Below, one piece after another: positions 22,527 to 28,185 of a DNA stretch of 28,185 nt. The notes under the pieces are model-generated. The model was given only the letters and a program-made list of their open reading frames with translations. It was not told where the DNA came from and searched no databases. The DNA comes from a virus. The translations under genes and the position numbers were made by a program. Numbering within the stretch: position 1 is the stretch's first letter; each line of letters begins with the position of its first letter. The DNA lies in the IMG/VR virus record IMGVR_UViG_3300042887_003606, positions 1 through 28,185 of that record. One strand, written 5' to 3'.

Positions 22527-23595
22527 TTAAGATCTCCTTCGCTGTATTTTCCCATGAAAATTTAATTGCAGTTTCAATTCCTGCTAAATTATTTTGTAGT
22601 TGATTGTTTACTTTTTTATTATGAATTTCTCTCATATAATTTGCCGTTTGTTCGATTTGTCTATCCTCAAATGCAGCCCATTCACCTTGTCCATGAAACC
22701 AGATTCCATCATGAGCCGGTTCAAGTTTATCTATTTCAATCAAATATGAATTTTCTGTATTTGTAAATTCTGTGTGGCCCGAATAATTTGTTGTAATCAC
22801 ATGTTTTCCACAGGATAGCAATTCAAGAAGTTCAAGATTCCATCCCTCTGCCTTAACAGGAAAAACACCACAATCAATTTGTCTCATTATATTATACACA
22901 TTTTGATGTGATTTTTGTCGTGGTAAAATTTTAATCTTATTAGCTAACTTGGAATTTTTGTAATAATTGTTCCATTGTTCATTAATTTGATTAATAAATG
23001 GATTTTCACATAAAAGCCAAAGCTCAACATCGTCATCTTTTGTGAACGCTGCTTCAAAACACTTTAGAAGAACATCATGTCCTTTTCTAATTTCCCACTT
23101 ACCACAATTAAAAAATACTGTTGGCTTTCTTGCTACATTATTATTTTCATTAAAAATGGAACGATCAACACCAAGAGGAACGACATCTATCATTTCATCT
23201 GGAATGCTTATCTGGTCCTGAATAACACCTTTTGCCCACTTTGAACAAACGAAGATTTTGTCGCAAAACATCATACTTCGCTTTTCTTGTAGCGTAAATT
23301 TATTTAATTCAAAAATAGGAAATCCAATTTGAGTTCCATTGCCAACTCTTTCATGGAGTTGATTTTGATGCCAGATTTTAATAGACGTAGTTTTATTTCT
23401 ACAGTCTAAAATATTCTTTATTCGCCAGTCATATTTTTGTAAATCTTGATATAACTCAGGTTCAGGATCTCCAATAGGAAAAATAGCTACGTCTTCCCCA
23501 GATTTTACTAGTTGTTTTGCGATATTATATCCGGCTACACCATAGCCAAGACTATTAATTGGACATTGCAAAATCATAATATTTTTCTCTTTCAT
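22516..23595 (-). CDS. glycosyltransferase, family GT4-like
   Basis: 359 aa GT-B fold sugar transferase. The N-terminal part has the Gly-rich SLGYGVAGYNIAKQLVKSG. The C-terminal nucleotide-sugar domain has FFNCGKWEIRKGHDVLLKCF and the E-x7-E motif EGWNLELLE (E250, E258), followed by GKHVITTNYSGHTEF. It likely glycosylates virion proteins or surface polymers. Start at 23595, right after the upstream stop; an internal ATG 6 codons later has a slightly better AAAGAG site. Overlaps the protease start by 11 bases. Confidence 0.88.
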   Translation of the reverse strand: MKEKNIMILQCPINSLGYGVAGYNIAKQLVKSGEDVAIFPIGDPEPELYQDLQKYDWRIKNILDCRNKTTSIKIWHQNQLHERVGNGTQIGFPIFELNKFTLQEKRSMMFCDKIFVCSKWAKGVIQDQISIPDEMIDVVPLGVDRSIFNENNNVARKPTVFFNCGKWEIRKGHDVLLKCFEAAFTKDDDVELWLLCENPFINQINEQWNNYYKNSKLANKIKILPRQKSHQNVYNIMRQIDCGVFPVKAEGWNLELLELLSCGKHVITTNYSGHTEFTNTENSYLIEIDKLEPAHDGIWFHGQGEWAAFEDRQIEQTANYMREIHNKKVNNQLQNNLAGIETAIKFSWENTAKEILNGL

Positions 23596-23598
23596 TAT

Positions 23599-24096
23599 TT
23601 ATAAACAATCAGTAAGAAAATTTTCCAACAATCTTTTTGAAAGAAGATATATTGAATATTTAGGTTTACCATTTGGAAAATTTAAACAATTATGCTGCAA
23701 GTCGGCAATTTTTATGATACATGCAGCTAATTTTTCTGGAATAGAACAATCAATTAGATTAAAGATATATTCTGCATAATCTACATTTTTTTCATGTGTT
23801 AATAATCTAACAATAGTTGCTACATTTGAATTGAAAACATCTACAAGTTCTTGAAAAGTTACGTCTGTATCTTCAATTGTGTCATGAAGAAGTGCAGCTG
23901 CCAATACGTCAGATTCATTAATCTGGTAAGTTTCAAAATACAAATCAAGATCTGCACGATTATCATCAAGAAATTTTTTAGTATTTTCATATACTTTTAA
24001 AATGTGATCTTCGTAGTAATCTGCTCCGCTCCATCGTTTTTGTCCACTGTGAGCTTTTTGAGCAAAGATTTTAACGTCATTAATTGTCCACGACAT
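23599..24096 (-). CDS. HD-domain hydrolase, SpoT/MESH1-like (p)ppGpp hydrolase
   Basis: 165 aa single-domain protein. Motifs of the RelA/SpoT hydrolase domain: FAQKAHSGQKRW, H31 in EDHILKV, HD and ED in LLHDTIEDTDVT (H71, D72, E75, D76), and IKIADLQHN (D132). No synthetase or regulatory domain is present, as in small alarmone hydrolases (MESH1). It could break down (p)ppGpp or a related nucleotide during infection; the substrate is inferred. GGAGAAAAAGC before the ATG. Confidence 0.82.
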   Translation of the reverse strand: MSWTINDVKIFAQKAHSGQKRWSGADYYEDHILKVYENTKKFLDDNRADLDLYFETYQINESDVLAAALLHDTIEDTDVTFQELVDVFNSNVATIVRLLTHEKNVDYAEYIFNLIDCSIPEKLAACIIKIADLQHNCLNFPNGKPKYSIYLLSKRLLENFLTDCL

Positions 24097-24131
24097 TGCT
24101 TTTTCTCCTTTTTCTTGTGCTTATCGCACGT

Positions 24132-24494
24132 TTAATCATTCTGCCAAATTTTGATAATATTGTCTGGAAAATAAAGATCTTTAATATTATCTTCTAGATC
24201 TTCAATTGTTTGACCGGCAAAACCAGTTGCAAGAGGAGTTAACAGGAAGATAAGATCATCGTGTATATGGGCGTATTTTATTAGCTCTACTAATTGTTCT
24301 CGTACATAATCCCATCCCACAAACCCCTTTTGTAAATCTTTAGTTATTATAGCGTATGTCTGGCCCTGCCGCCCCTTAGCTTGTCCGTATTTTGCACCCC
24401 ACATCATAGCGGTTTTAGCTGCCCCAGCACCGTGCCTACCTTCAGTATTACTACCAAATACAAATATTTCATTCTGCAATAAAAATTCTACCAT
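24132..24494 (-). CDS. macro-like conserved phage protein
   Basis: 120 aa. The motif FVFGSNTEGRHGAGAA near the N-terminus, followed by GQTYAIITKD and LTPLATGFAGQ, recalls macro-domain (ADP-ribose-binding) folds and a family found in many phages. Name kept loose. The ATG at 24492-24494 has GGAG 6 bases upstream; an in-frame TTG four codons earlier lies in the terminator U-tract. Its product could act on ADP-ribosylated targets or signal nucleotides; unproven. The gene directly follows the promoter/terminator overlap. Confidence 0.65.
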   Translation of the reverse strand: MVEFLLQNEIFVFGSNTEGRHGAGAAKTAMMWGAKYGQAKGRQGQTYAIITKDLQKGFVGWDYVREQLVELIKYAHIHDDLIFLLTPLATGFAGQTIEDLEDNIKDLYFPDNIIKIWQND

Positions 24495-24504
24495 TGTTTT
24501 CTCC

Positions 24505-24536
24505 AAAAAAAAGAGCTACCCAATTCTGGATAGCTC
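24505..24536 (-). terminator. rho-independent terminator ahead of the macro-like gene
   Basis: A 9-bp stem GAGCTATCC / GGGTAGCTC (one T-G pair; 24528-24536 and 24513-24521) with a 6-base loop, then eight Ts (24505-24512). It would end transcripts from the DUF1559 unit. It overlaps the start region of the promoter at 24538-24565. Confidence 0.88.
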
Positions 24537-24537
24537 T

Positions 24538-24565
24538 ATTATAACAGGTTTCGTCTTTATGTCAA
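24538..24565 (-). promoter_or_regulatory. sigma-70 promoter with extended -10
   Basis: TTGACA (24560-24565), 16-base spacer ending TGT, TATAAT (24538-24543): full consensus with TGn. The -35 contains the DUF1559 stop codon TGA. The predicted start (about 24531) falls within the left arm of the terminator, so own transcripts may escape it. It would drive the genes from 24494 to about 19950. Confidence 0.87.
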
Positions 24566-25683
24566 TAAGAATCTGCGGAAATTACTTCTCCACCAGCTCT
24601 TGTAATCAAAGATCTAACTACAGAAGTTGATGCTGTTTCTTTTACAAATCTTACACTGCCATCTGACATACAGATATTTGCTCCGCCCGGATGCCAGCTA
24701 AAGATTTCATTGTTTGGTCCGCAGTCGTGAGTTGACCATGTTGCAGTTCCTCCGCAACTAATTTGACTAAATGATCCATTTCTATTATTATTAATACCGC
24801 TAGATACGCCAGCAGCATTATCTGGATCGCCCCATCGCCAGCTACGTCTTGCCCCAGCAACATAAGGAGCGGGAGCGTTCAAGTCTGGCAAGTAATCAGT
24901 GGTAGGCATTGAGTAATTTCCAGTTCCTTGCATTTTTGGACTTCTGCCCGTGTCTTCATAAAACATAGCAGTGTTAGAAGTGCCATCTGTAGTTGCTGAA
25001 ATTGGTACGCCTTGAAAAATATCGACTGCTCCTGAAATTACTTTACTAGGGTCGATCTGATAAGTTTTAATGCTAGAGCAGCTAGAGCAATTAAATACTG
25101 TATAGGCTGATACTGGGTAAGGACTGCCAGTTAGTGGACCATCCATAGGAACTGGAGATACATATCCAGTTTGCCACTTTGTCGTTCCATTTGCCATGAT
25201 TTCCGTATACGGGGCTGTTGCATAGTCAATACATCCAAATCCAACGCTGTCTTTTCCATTGTTTCTATCTGATGACAAGGCATTTGTTGGACACAAGAAT
25301 GTCGCAATCATTGTATTAGTTGCTGTTGTGTTCCCTGCAAAATTATAAGGTAGCTGTAGATTGAATTGATTATATACATTACCTTGCTCAATTGTTCCAA
25401 GAATCATTGTGAACGTACTATGATAATCTTGGGTTTTATAAACTTGAGAGTTTACCGGAAGATTATGTTCGCCTGATCGTGGAAGTGTTCCTCTAATACT
25501 TTCAAAGTTGTGTGCCGCTAGTCCGATTTGCTTGAGATTATTAACACACTGAGATCTTCGAGCCGCTTCTCTTGCTGATTGTACAGCCGGAAGAAGAAGA
25601 CTGATTAATACAGCGATAATTGAAATAGTTACTAACAGCTCAATTAGAGAAAATCCACGACGAACATTTTTGTTTTTAATCAC
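24562..25683 (-). CDS. DUF1559 prepilin-like protein (planctomycete type)
   Basis: 373 aa. The N-terminus is a class III prepilin-like signal: KNVRRG, cleavage after G10, then [15 protein letters not shown] with E15 as the conserved glutamate at mature position 5, and a hydrophobic helix to about residue 33. The helix continues [25 protein letters not shown], the DUF1559 hallmark. The C-terminus carries H331-X9-D341-G ([13 protein letters not shown] then SVRFV). The family is present in dozens to hundreds of copies per planctomycete genome and is rare elsewhere. GTG start (25681-25683), overlapping the HNH stop, with GGAG 10 bases upstream. Probably host-derived and exported. Confidence 0.9.
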   Translation of the reverse strand: MIKNKNVRRGFSLIELLVTISIIAVLISLLLPAVQSAREAARRSQCVNNLKQIGLAAHNFESIRGTLPRSGEHNLPVNSQVYKTQDYHSTFTMILGTIEQGNVYNQFNLQLPYNFAGNTTATNTMIATFLCPTNALSSDRNNGKDSVGFGCIDYATAPYTEIMANGTTKWQTGYVSPVPMDGPLTGSPYPVSAYTVFNCSSCSSIKTYQIDPSKVISGAVDIFQGVPISATTDGTSNTAMFYEDTGRSPKMQGTGNYSMPTTDYLPDLNAPAPYVAGARRSWRWGDPDNAAGVSSGINNNRNGSFSQISCGGTATWSTHDCGPNNEIFSWHPGGANICMSDGSVRFVKETASTSVVRSLITRAGGEVISADSY

Positions 25684-26401
25684 TTTTATTATTCTCCACT
25701 ATTATTCTGCAATAATTAAGAAATTGCTCTTGACTAAACGCCCATTTCATAGTATTAATATCTTTATGCAACCATTGCACATTACCTTCGATATAACCTT
25801 TTGCAGAATCTATTCTATCTAATGTTGCGGTCCATTTTTTATTGTCTATTTGTGGTAAATAAATATCTATTCCACTTATTGCGCATTTAAAATTTTGTTT
25901 TTTTAATATTTCATACGCATATTCTATAGATATAGAAAGCTCATTACCTCTTTTTTTTGCTCTATTTTTAACTACTGACCAGTAGTGACCAGATATCTTT
26001 TCATAACCTTTAAAGCTATGATTTTCTTTTCCATATTTTCGTTCATACTTTCCACAATTTTTACTTCTTTCAATTCTAGAGCATGAGTTGCAGCCTTTAG
26101 TTTGTCCAGAAATTAAGTCATAATATCTTACATTTTGTTCAGTGCCACATTCGCATTTACAGTTTAATATACCATTTGAAGTTTCTGTATCTCCTATATA
26201 GTTTAATACTGTCCAGCGATTATACTTATTTCCAATTGTAGATTTAATTTTATTTTTTGAATTTTTATTTTTAGAATTTTTAATACCATATTTATTCATA
26301 TAGTTATAAAATGTTCTTTTTGAAATATTTTTAGATTTACAGAAATCCACAATAGAGTTTTCACTATTAATTACATCTTCGATATCTTTTTGTGTTAGCA
26401 T
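25676..26401 (-). CDS. HNH homing-type endonuclease with N-terminal helical DNA-binding part
   Basis: 241 aa. A helix-turn-helix-like start ([21 protein letters not shown]), a basic linker, a middle zinc-binding-like segment ([26 protein letters not shown]), and a C-terminal HNH nuclease core: [31 protein letters not shown] and [10 protein letters not shown]. It is typical of free-standing phage homing endonucleases. The ATG at 26399-26401 is chosen (GGAG 7 bases upstream). It overlaps the DUF1559 start by 8 bases, so the pair may have arrived together. Confidence 0.85.
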   Translation of the reverse strand: MLTQKDIEDVINSENSIVDFCKSKNISKRTFYNYMNKYGIKNSKNKNSKNKIKSTIGNKYNRWTVLNYIGDTETSNGILNCKCECGTEQNVRYYDLISGQTKGCNSCSRIERSKNCGKYERKYGKENHSFKGYEKISGHYWSVVKNRAKKRGNELSISIEYAYEILKKQNFKCAISGIDIYLPQIDNKKWTATLDRIDSAKGYIEGNVQWLHKDINTMKWAFSQEQFLNYCRIIVENNKSD

Positions 26402-26437
26402 TTTAAAGCTCCTTTCGCTTGTTATACTATACACAAT

Positions 26438-26494
26438 AATTCAATAGAAGTGAATTAATTCTATTAAAATAAAGAGGCGACTCTATTCGTCGCC
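26438..26494 (-). promoter_or_regulatory. structured leader upstream of the HNH gene
   Basis: Three hairpin possibilities on the minus strand: GGCGAC/GTCGCC (26489-26494 with 26476-26481, 7-base loop, then TCTTTATTTT, terminator-like); AATAGAA/TTCTATT (26459-26465 with 26443-26449); and AATTCA/TGAATT (26451-26456 with 26438-26443). The last two cannot form together. A weak second promoter (TTCACT, 17 bases, TATAGT at 26426-26431) may also exist. Confidence 0.5.
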
Positions 26495-26507
26495 CTTCGA
26501 CAACATT

Positions 26508-26535
26508 ATTATAACACTGAATAATCAAAAGTCAA
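26508..26535 (-). promoter_or_regulatory. sigma-70 promoter with extended -10
   Basis: TTGACT (26530-26535), 16-base spacer ending TGT, TATAAT (26508-26513). It lies between the 57-aa gene and the HNH gene and gives a leader of about 100 bases before the HNH start. One -35 mismatch. Confidence 0.8.
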
Positions 26536-26544
26536 GTGAAGATT

Positions 26545-26718
26545 TTATGAAGATTGTGCTTTTTTCAACGCTTCAGGGTCTGGACGATCAGGGTCTCCCG
26601 GCTTTGCCGGTTTATAGTTTTTGCCTTCTCGCTGCTTTTTCTTTTGGATATTTTCCCATAATCCGGGCTTTTCGGCTTCTGCGTATCCACTCATTGCGTC
26701 TATATAATTTTTTTTCAT
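26545..26718 (-). CDS. 57-aa conserved-type phage protein
   Basis: Short gene from ATG (26716-26718) to TAA (26545-26547), with GGAG 8 bases upstream. The product has KPGLWENIQKKKQREG then KPAKPGDPDRPDPEALKKAQ. The pattern 'GLW-N-I-x-KK/KR...KPG...P-x-A-x-K-x-A/SQ' recurs in small proteins of many tailed phages with unknown function, from memory. It lies alone between the FkbM gene and the next promoter. An in-gene CCGGC/GCCGG palindrome is part of the codons. Confidence 0.72.
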   Translation of the reverse strand: MKKNYIDAMSGYAEAEKPGLWENIQKKKQREGKNYKPAKPGDPDRPDPEALKKAQSS

Positions 26719-26767
26719 TTGAAACTCTCCTATATAAAAATATTTGACACTATATAATATTACACAA

Positions 26768-27349
26768 TTAACTTATTTCAGCTATTGTATCAAATCCACT
26801 TGTAGTTAAAGTGTACCCCGCTTTTGTTAGTTTAGATAATATATTATTATATAATATACTATTGCCAAAACTTAATGAAAACTCAGCATGGATGTGTTCA
26901 AATTGTATTCTTTTAATATCATATTTATCAAGATCAATGGTATTCACTATATCACAATCAAGACCTTCTGTATCAATATATAATCTATCAATTATTTTTA
27001 AATTTTGACTATCGAAAAAATCATTAATAGTCATTGCTGGAACCGTAAATGATATGATATCTTGATGCTTAACATGCATTACAACATGTTCTCTCTTGAC
27101 TGAAGTGGCTTCGCATCTTACTTCATTTGCTGGCATAAATAATTCTAATTCTTTTTTATTTGGATCTTCTGTTATGGCAATATTAAAGAAGTGTACATTT
27201 TCAAATCCACTATAATGATTTACCGCCATATTCAAAGCGGATTTCATAGGTTCTATTAAATATGCATTTTTAATTGCATTTTTATTAGATTTAATATAAT
27301 GGAAAACGTGATCATCGCCATGATTACATCCAACTTGTACTATATTCAT
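26768..27349 (-). CDS. FkbM-type SAM-dependent methyltransferase
   Basis: 193 aa. SAM-binding motif I is VQVGCNHGDD (5-13), then YLIEPMKSAL (acidic residue at the end of strand 2) and the FkbM signature TINDFFDSQ...IDRLYIDTEGLD with DCDIV. It probably O-methylates a sugar made by the adjacent glycosyltransferases. AAGGAAATTTT before the ATG; the start overlaps the stop of the GT gene. Slightly short for the family (about 220-250 aa). Confidence 0.82.
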   Translation of the reverse strand: MNIVQVGCNHGDDHVFHYIKSNKNAIKNAYLIEPMKSALNMAVNHYSGFENVHFFNIAITEDPNKKELELFMPANEVRCEATSVKREHVVMHVKHQDIISFTVPAMTINDFFDSQNLKIIDRLYIDTEGLDCDIVNTIDLDKYDIKRIQFEHIHAEFSLSFGNSILYNNILSKLTKAGYTLTTSGFDTIAEIS

Positions 27350-28059
27350 AAAATTTCCTTAAAGTTATTAGTATACATATTTATTGATTCTATCCAGTAC
27401 TCGTTAAAATGATGCTGTTTATGCCATTCAGAATTTGGAACATGAGTTCCCATTTCAGCACCAATATTTTGTATTCTTGAAATAGTTGGGAATAACTCCC
27501 ATCTTTCTTTTCTTGCTACATGATTTATAGTAGCGTCCCAACTGCCATTTCGCCCTTGAAAATCCCAAACTTTTTCCATCTCATCAAATCTACTTTTCCA
27601 TGTTGCCCAGCCCCAAGGAGTGAACCAGCATCTGCGAAATACTCTATCTGTATTATTATTTTTAGGATAGTGATGTTCTGTTAAATTATCCGATGTGACA
27701 TATCCGCAAACCGTAAATAGACTAGAATCATCTCTAAATTGTTTTGCCCATTCAAAATATTTCAAACAATCTTTTCCGGGAATTGTATCGTCTTCAAAGT
27801 GAATATGATAATCATTTTGTGAAAATCCAATTGCAAGCGACTGGTAGATATTAGTATTACATCCCATTCTTCGTTTATTTATAATTGTTTCAGTTTGATT
27901 TGGTCTAAAGTTTTTAGCTAGTTTTTCAACTTCTTTTGATCCGGGGTCGCAACAAATTGTTATTTTATAATCTTCAATGCCAAAGCACTGATCAAGATGT
28001 TGTAAAAGTGTAGCAGTGTATTTTGGTCTATTATATAATGAAATTGTTAGCGTCTTCAA
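27346..28059 (-). CDS. GT-A fold glycosyltransferase (GT2-like)
   Basis: 237 aa. The opening KTLTISLYNRPKYTATLLQ is the nucleotide-binding strand of GT-A enzymes, with the metal-binding DXD-like acidic cluster HFEDDTIPG (E89, D90, D91) and an acceptor-side motif FTPWGWATWKSRF. The start is TTG (28057-28059), overlapping the previous stop (TTGA) with GAGGT 6 bases upstream; no in-frame ATG is near. Partner of the FkbM and GT4 genes. Confidence 0.83.
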   Translation of the reverse strand: MKTLTISLYNRPKYTATLLQHLDQCFGIEDYKITICCDPGSKEVEKLAKNFRPNQTETIINKRRMGCNTNIYQSLAIGFSQNDYHIHFEDDTIPGKDCLKYFEWAKQFRDDSSLFTVCGYVTSDNLTEHHYPKNNNTDRVFRRCWFTPWGWATWKSRFDEMEKVWDFQGRNGSWDATINHVARKERWELFPTISRIQNIGAEMGTHVPNSEWHKQHHFNEYWIESINMYTNNFKEIL

Positions 28060-28185
28060 GTTTTTACCTCTGTCACTTTTGATTCTGGAAAAAATTTATT
28101 TTGCAGTTCCACCTTTGAATTATATCTCTTCATGTTGGCATTGTCAACCTCTTTTGCAGAGATCTCTCCATCTCGTGCTTTTTCC
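28056..28185 (-). CDS. 3' end of a gene cut by the window edge
   Basis: Only the last 42 codons are present, ending at TGA 28056-28058. The visible C-terminus is charged and helical (ISAKEVDNANMKRYNS, then NKFFPESKVTEVKT). It is joined to the next gene by TTGA overlap. No family can be named. Confidence 0.6.
   Translation of the reverse strand, partial: EKARDGEISAKEVDNANMKRYNSKVELQNKFFPESKVTEVKT
28119..28147 (-). promoter_or_regulatory. promoter-like site at the end of the partial gene
   Basis: TTGACA (28142-28147), 17-base spacer, TATAAT (28119-28124) inside codons of the partial gene. Full 12/12 match without TGn. It would drive the glycosyltransferase and FkbM genes. Confidence 0.5.

Noticed and set aside
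22865-22895. TATAAT with TGTG context on the minus strand inside the GT4 gene
   Set aside because: No acceptable -35 hexamer at 16-18 bases.
24097-24131. GTGC/GCAC mini-hairpin between the macro-like and HD genes
   Set aside because: Only a 4-bp stem without a U-tract; too weak to call a terminator.
26590-26625. Hairpin CCGGC/GCCGG followed by a T-rich run on the plus strand
   Set aside because: No plus-strand gene ends here, and the bases are explained as codons of the 57-aa protein on the minus strand.
1-28185. Search for tRNA genes, CRISPR arrays and insertion sequences
   Set aside because: No cloverleaf-like segment, regularly spaced repeat or transposase/terminal repeat pair was seen, and the gaps between genes are too small to hold them.

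Overview
The window is a compact, AT-rich stretch of a large tailed double-stranded DNA phage or prophage-like genome. All supported genes lie on the minus strand, so transcription runs from high to low coordinates. Most genes are joined by 1-4 base stop/start overlaps (ATGA or TAATG), and no gene-free stretch exceeds about 120 bases. There are no rRNA or tRNA genes and no CRISPR array that I can see. The host is probably a member of the Planctomycetota. This rests mainly on the gene at 24562-25683, which has the prepilin-like N-terminus and the H-X9-DG tail of the DUF1559 family, a family hugely expanded in planctomycetes. It is an inference from one gene.

Left third (1-12.7 kb): replication, recombination and nucleotide metabolism. 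Reading leftwards from 12.7 kb come a PhoH-like ATPase, an FmdB-type zinc ribbon protein, several unknowns, RecA with a PD-(D/E)XK-like nuclease and a possible UvsY-like mediator, dUTPase, a secreted Tyr/Val-rich repeat protein, a DnaB-like helicase, a zinc-finger/TOPRIM primase, a dNMP kinase, a RecB/Cas4-like nuclease and a DNA polymerase III alpha fragment. That fragment ends immediately after the third catalytic aspartate.

Middle (12.7-19.9 kb): a beta-rich probable virion protein, an adenosylcobalamin-dependent ribonucleotide reductase, dCMP deaminase, several small unknowns, a membrane/coiled-coil protein, a strong terminator behind a probable virion protein, a divergent sigma-70-family factor, and three unknowns headed by a near-perfect promoter at 19.92 kb. 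With dUTPase and dNMP kinase, the reductase and deaminase form a phage dNTP supply route.

Right third (19.9-28.2 kb): a membrane/lysis-like cassette. It has several one-TM proteins, a two-TM holin-like protein, a PKPEP-rod protein with three CxC motifs, and a papain-like cysteine protease where an endolysin might be expected. Further right are a glycosyltransferase, an HD-domain (p)ppGpp-hydrolase-like protein, a macro-like protein, a promoter/terminator overlap, the DUF1559 gene with an adjacent HNH endonuclease, a small conserved phage protein, an FkbM-type methyltransferase, a GT-A glycosyltransferase and the 3' end of one more gene.

Six sites match the housekeeping promoter consensus closely (-35 TTGACA/T, 16-17 base spacer, TATAAT/TACAAT). 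Four of them also have an extended -10 (TGn). Early or middle transcription is therefore probably done by the host sigma-70 holoenzyme, while the phage sigma factor may serve other genes. The most interesting points are the isolated DUF1559 prepilin gene, the protease-centred lysis-like cassette, the split polymerase, and the terminator/promoter overlaps.
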